Shown piece after piece: positions 57,741 to 64,000 of a DNA stretch of 64,000 nucleotides. Under the pieces are notes generated by a model, which was not told where the DNA came from, did no database searches, and saw only the letters and a program-made list of their open reading frames with translations. Every line of letters begins with the position of its first letter. Positions within the stretch are counted from its first letter, which is position 1. The stretch spans positions 7,107,645 to 7,171,644 of the forward strand of contig CM119263.1 of assembly GCA_051294375.1 (NCBI GenBank), given 5' to 3'. Source of the DNA: Paraspadella gotoi. Its lineage: Eukaryota > Chaetognatha. A program made the position numbers and the translations under genes.

Positions 57741-60700
57741 ATTTTTTATTAATATTAAAATATAATTATATTATTATAATAAAATAAAATTATAAAATAT
57801 AAAAAATATATATAACACATAATATTAAATATAATAAAAAATTTAACAATATTATATTAAATATATAATATAAAAATTATAATTAAATAATAAATGATTA
57901 TTATATTTATTTAAAATAACTAAAATTATAAACTATATATTTTTTATATATTTAAAATTAATATCTAAATTTTAATTTTGTATTAAATATATAATATATA
58001 ATAAATTTATTATATAAAGTAATTAATAAATCTATATAAAAAATAATATTAGATTAATATTTAATATATATTTTTAATAAATTTATTATAATTATTTTAA
58101 ATAATGATTAAAATATTTTATAAATTATATATAAATTTAATAAAAAAATGATTATAATCATTATTAATATTAATTTTAATATTTTAAAAATTTAAATAAG
58201 TAATATATATAATTTATTAATATTATATAAAATTTGTAAATTAATATAATTAAATAAAATTATATTATAAATTTTTTAAAATATTAATAATTAATTAAAT
58301 ATTAGATATATTAAAAAATTTCTTATATATTAAAATATATTTAGATATTAAATAATAATATATTTTATAAATAAGATAAATATTTATAATATATATTATT
58401 AATAATAAAATGATAGATATTATAATAATTATATAATACATTTATTCTTTGATTTAAAATAAAAATATAAATTATAAAATTTAAATTAAAATAAAAAAAA
58501 ATAAAATATTAAATTATTAACAATTAAATAAAATATAATTTATTTATATAAAATATTAATATTATACAATAAAATTTAATAATTTTATATATTTAAAACA
58601 ATTATTTTATAAAAAAAAAAAAAAAAAATTTACATTATAATATCAAAATATTAAATAAAAAAATAATATTATATTATATAAAATTATTAATATAATATAA
58701 TTATATTTTAATAATTTAATATTAAATATAATTAAAAATTTAATATTAATTAATTAATATAATAATATATATTAAAAAATAATTTTATTTAGAAATATAT
58801 AAAAATTTATATAATTAATAATAATATTATTAGTATAAAGAAAATATTATAATATTAACTATAAAAATATAAATTTAATAATATGATAAAATAAATTAAA
58901 AATAAAATTATATATTAATTAATAAATATTATATAGATATATATAATAAAAAAAAAAAATATAAAAATAAATAAATTATTATATATATATAAAAATATAA
59001 ATAAATAAATTTTATATATTATAATAATAATTTATATAAAAAAATTAAAAAAATTTATTTAATTTATAATTTAATTAAAATATAAAGTAAAAATAAAATA
59101 GTTAATTATTATATATAAAAAAAATTTATTATTAAAATATAATATAAATATAAAGTATATATAACTTAATAATTATAATAAATAACATATATTAAATTTA
59201 TAATTTAAATAATTATATTAAATTATAAATAATATAATTGATAATATTATATAAAACTAAATATTTAATTAAAATATTAATATATAATATTTAAAAATTT
59301 ATATATAAAAATTAAATAATTATTTAATATATAAATAAATTAAATTATTAATTATATATATTTTATAAAATAATACTGATAATTATATAATAATAAAATT
59401 TAATAATTAATTATTATAATTTTTATTTATTATTATAATATATATATACTATAATAAAATTATAAAAATATATATATATAAATTAATAAATCTATATAAT
59501 TAATTATTTAATAAATTTAATAAATTAAAATAGAATTATAATAAATAAAAAAAATTTATATTATATAATTTATATAAAATATAATATATATTATAGTAAT
59601 AAATTTAAATATTTTTAAGTAATTATTTTTATTAATAATTTTTATTTTATATAATATAATTTATATATATAAAATATATATTATTTTATATAGTTTATAT
59701 TATATTTATATAATATATTATAATATATATAAATTATTATATATATATTTTATATAATTAAATATATAATTATAAATAAATAATTAGAATTATTTTATAA
59801 TTAATATATTATAAATAAATTAATTATAATATTATTTTTAAATAATTATTCTTTTAAAATTAAATTAATATTTATATTATTTTAATTATATTATTAAAAT
59901 AAAAATTAAATTAAATTAAAATATAATATACATTAAAATAAATTATTTTATAATAATTTAAATTATATATATTTAATTTTAAAAATTTATTTATTATTAT
60001 TAATATTTATAAAAAAATAATTAAAAATATAAATTAAAATAATAATAATTATTTTATAATTTAAATATTTTTATTATATTAATAAATTAATATTAAATAA
60101 AATATATTATAAAAATTTAATAAAAGTATATTATATATATATATAATTTAAAATTTTATAAATATATATTTTAATTATATTATTTTTTATTAAATATTTT
60201 AAAACAAATAAATATAAATTATAAATATAATTACTTATTAATTATTATAATTAATATTTTAATTTATTTATAATAATATTATTTTAAAATTTATTAATAA
60301 TATATAATTTATATTTAATAAATATATTAATTTTTTTAAATTTTCATCAAATAATTATTATATTTATTATATTATAAAATTAATTTTATATATATATTTA
60401 AATATTTTATATTAAATATATTATATTAATAATAATAATATTTAATAAATATATATAATTATAATATTTTAATATTGTATATATAAAAATATTTTAAATA
60501 TTATATTAATTTAATAATATTTATAGATATAATATATATAAAATAAAAAAAATATATTATTAAATATGATATTATAATTATAAATAATAAATATGTATTT
60601 TTATCTATATTTTAATTTATATTATTAATTTTATTATAATGATGATTTTATTAATATTAAATTTTAATATTAATATTTTATAATAAAATAAAATTATATT

Positions 60701-63700
60701 TTATTAATATAATAAAATATTAATATTAATTTTAATATTTATTATTTTATATTATATTATATTATAAAAAATTAATATATTTTAATTATATTTAATAATT
60801 TTATTAATAATATTATTTAAGTAAAAAATATGTCTTTTAAATTATATTATATATTTATTTTAAATATTTATATATTTTAAATATATTTTGAATTATTTTA
60901 ATATATGATTAAAATATACTATATAATAAATTTTATATTAAATTTTAATTTTTTTATTATTTAATTTATATAGTTTTTATTATTTAAATATAATCTAGAT
61001 TAATATTTAAAAAAAAATATATTATTTATTAATAAATAATATAAATTATTATTAATTATTAATATAATAATATTATATTATTATAATAATTATATTATCT
61101 TATAATATTTATTAATATAAACTAAAATTTATTAATTATATATTAATATTTTATTATATTATAAAATAATATAATAAATTAATATATAATTTAATTATTA
61201 TATATAATTTAAATATTTATATATATTACTATTTAAATATTAAAAATAATATAATTTTTTATAATTATTATATTTATAATATTAATTAATATAATTTTAT
61301 ATTTATGTTTTAAATTTTAATTATAAATATTATATTAATATATAATTTATAATATTTAAATTTATAATTTTATATATTAATATATTATATATTTTTAAAT
61401 TATTTATTTTAAAATAAATAAAAATTATTTATATTATATATATTAATATATTAAATTATATCATATTAAATTAATTAAAAAAATAATATATAAATAAGCT
61501 ATATTTAATATTAAAGATTATTTAAATATATATTAATATTAATTATATATTAATATAAATTTTTTTTAATATTATTTTATTTATTTTATTATTTATGTTA
61601 TATAATAATTAATATAATAGTTTTATAATGTTTATATTATTTTAATAACATATTATTATTTTTTATAATTATATATTATATTTTATTATTAAAAATTATA
61701 TATTTTAATTATAAAATATTTATTATTTTTAATATTATAAATATATTATTATATTATAATTATTATAAATTAATATAATAAATATTATATATTAATACTT
61801 AATAATATATATTATAGATAATTTATAATAATTTTTATTAATTATATTTATTATTATAATATTTATAATTAATTAAATTAAATTTAATATATAAATTATT
61901 TTTATTATATATTTATTATATAAAATATTTTAAATATAATAATTTATATATTATATAACTTTTTATTTAATAAAAATTAATTTAATTAATGTAATTTAAT
62001 TATATATATATATTTTAACTCATATAATATTAAATATTATATTTTTTTATATATTTATATGTAATATAAATTTTAAAAAAATTAATTAATATATATATAT
62101 ATTTATTATAATTAATAATATATAAGTATAATATATATATATATAATAATAAATTAAATAATTTTATATAATAATTTATATTAAAAATTTTATTAATTTT
62201 TATATTAGAATTTGAATTTTTTTAAATTAATTATATTATTACTATATAAATACTATATTTTAAATTATTTTAACTATTAATATATATTAAATTAAAAAGA
62301 AAATTATATATATAATATTAATTATATAATAAATAATTATTTATATTAATTTTTAATAATATAATATAAATATATAATATAAATTATTTATTATTAATTT
62401 TTATAATTAATATTATTTATATTTTTTTTTTTTATAAATTAGATTATAAATATTATTTTAAATATATAATATATTATATATATATAATTAATTATATAAA
62501 ATATATTTATTTTTTTATTTCTGTTATATTTATGTTAAAATATATATTTATTTTATTTTATTTATTATATTATTATATATATATATAAATATTTTAAAAT
62601 AATAATTTTTATAAATATTATAAAATATTTTATAATAATATATAATATAAATATAATATTAATTTATTAAATATAAATATTATATATTATATAATTATGT
62701 AAAAAATTTTATAATATATAAAATAATTAATTATTCATATTTATTATCTTTATATTTATTAATTAAATAAAATTTAATATATTAAATTATTATCTTATAT
62801 TAATATTAAATTACAATATAAAAATATTCTGATTTCTAATATCATAATATTAAATATATTAAAATATAAATAATATATAAATATTATTTATATATATTAA
62901 TTATAAATAAATATTATTTTATAATATAACATATTTAAATAATTAATTTATTATAAATAATATAAATAATTTAATATTATTTAATATAAATATATTATTT
63001 ATATAATTCTATCAAAATTATAATTAATAATATAATAATATATTTAAAAATTAATTTTAAAATATAGTACAATAAAATTTAATTAATATATCTAAAATTA
63101 AGATAATGTATTTAAATTTAATAAATTTATATTACATATATATAAAATACTATATATAATATAATAATAAAAAAAAATAATTATTAAATTAAACATAATA
63201 ATATAAAAAATATATAAAATATAAAATATAATTTATATAATAATAATTTAATTATTAAAAAAAAAAAATATATATATAAAATTAATTAAATTATTTCATA
63301 AATTAAATATTAATAAAAATAGATTATTTATAATAATTATATTATTTTTATATTATTTATAATAATTGACAATATTATAAATATTATTAATTTATTTAAT
63401 ATATATTATTAAATATATTATATTAATATAATAATATATAATAAAAATATAAATTATATTAAATCAATATATAACATATATAATAATTTATTAATATTAT
63501 TTATAATAAATTTTTAAATAGTAATATTATAATAATAATATTAATAAAAATTTAATAAAAATATAATATAAATAATAATTAATTATTATAATTTATTTAA
63601 ATAATTATTTATAATATTAAATTAATATTAAATTATTAATGATATTTATAATAAAATAGCATAATATATAATTAATATAATATATAAATATTATATTTAA

Positions 63701-64000
63701 ATATTAAAAAATAAAATTATAATAGATTATAAATAAAATAATAACAAATATATATTAATTATATATTATAATTATTATAAAATAATAAATAAATTATTTT
63801 ATTATATTAATAAATATATAAAATATAATTAATATATTTATATTAATAATTAAATAATTATATTATAGTTTAAAATAATATTAACATATTAAATTTTATT
63901 CAATTATTTTAATATTTAATATTATATTATTTATTAAATATTAAATATATTTTTATATTTATATATTTTTATATTTATTTTATTATTAAAATATAATTAT
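57741..64000. repeat. Extremely A+T-rich tract, at least 6.2 kb
   Basis: Almost only A and T, with a few isolated G or C per line. It is not a (TA)n array and no repeat unit is apparent by eye. Short words (TTAATA, ATATAA, AATAAT) recur in irregular order. There is no gene, and no open frame of length. The tract runs off the right end of the window. It could be a true AT satellite or island, or low-quality sequence written by a base caller. Confidence 0.9.

Noticed and set aside
57741-64000. Mitochondrial genome or control-region insert
   Set aside because: No mitochondrial gene, tRNA or conserved block is visible; composition alone is not enough.

Overview
This window looks like nuclear DNA of an invertebrate animal, possibly an arthropod. 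The reasons are one clear spliced gene with short GT-AG introns, very dense (GA)n/(CT)n and (GAC)n/(GTC)n microsatellites, several minisatellites, a tRNA-derived SINE family, a Tc1/mariner remnant, Penelope-like hammerhead-ribozyme relics, and a scaffold broken by N gaps (10, 25 and variable lengths). Nothing bacterial is present: no operons, CRISPR arrays or IS elements. Most open frames in the window are translations of simple repeats.

Layout. 1-4260: GA-rich flank, then about 50 copies of a 64-bp purine-rich minisatellite. 4261-6868: intergenic, with a SINE. 6869-12552 and 12556-18505: two tandem copies (A and B) of a 5.7-5.9 kb unit. Each holds a four-exon short-chain dehydrogenase gene, an L-xylulose/dicarbonyl reductase (DCXR type), and a possible second small gene downstream. 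Copy A of the reductase reads cleanly (253 residues). Copy B has about 16 one-base indels against about 2 substitutions, which points to unpolished long-read sequence or an unresolved haplotype more than to a true pseudogene. 18506-19360: a short block repeated on both sides of a 25-N gap. 19360-26000: an older, diverged collinear tandem duplication of about 2-4 kb with no recognisable gene. 26044-27061: gaps.

27-57 kb: gene-poor DNA. It holds three copies of a ~95-bp dispersed repeat (27.2, 32.1 and 44.7 kb), a SINE copy (30.6 kb), Penelope-like/hammerhead relics (30.2 and 49.65 kb), degenerate TAACCC-like tracts (30.4 and 36.2 kb), a Tc1-like deletion derivative (51.7-52.0 kb), 36-bp and 25-bp minisatellites (52.6 and 53.7 kb), and many GA/CT arrays. 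A few possible exons are supported only by splice signals (27.5, 33.9-34.1, 37.0, 47.4 and 50.6 kb).

57.74-64.0 kb is almost pure A+T without an obvious repeat unit. It starts abruptly at the end of a dispersed repeat that also occurs at 38.3 kb.

The only confident protein-coding gene is the reductase. It predicts an NADPH-dependent enzyme of the glucuronate/uronate (L-xylulose to xylitol) and alpha-dicarbonyl detoxification pathways. The most interesting sequence object is the hammerhead ribozyme core at 49645-49689 on the minus strand, whose three stems and cleavage triplet can all be drawn by hand.
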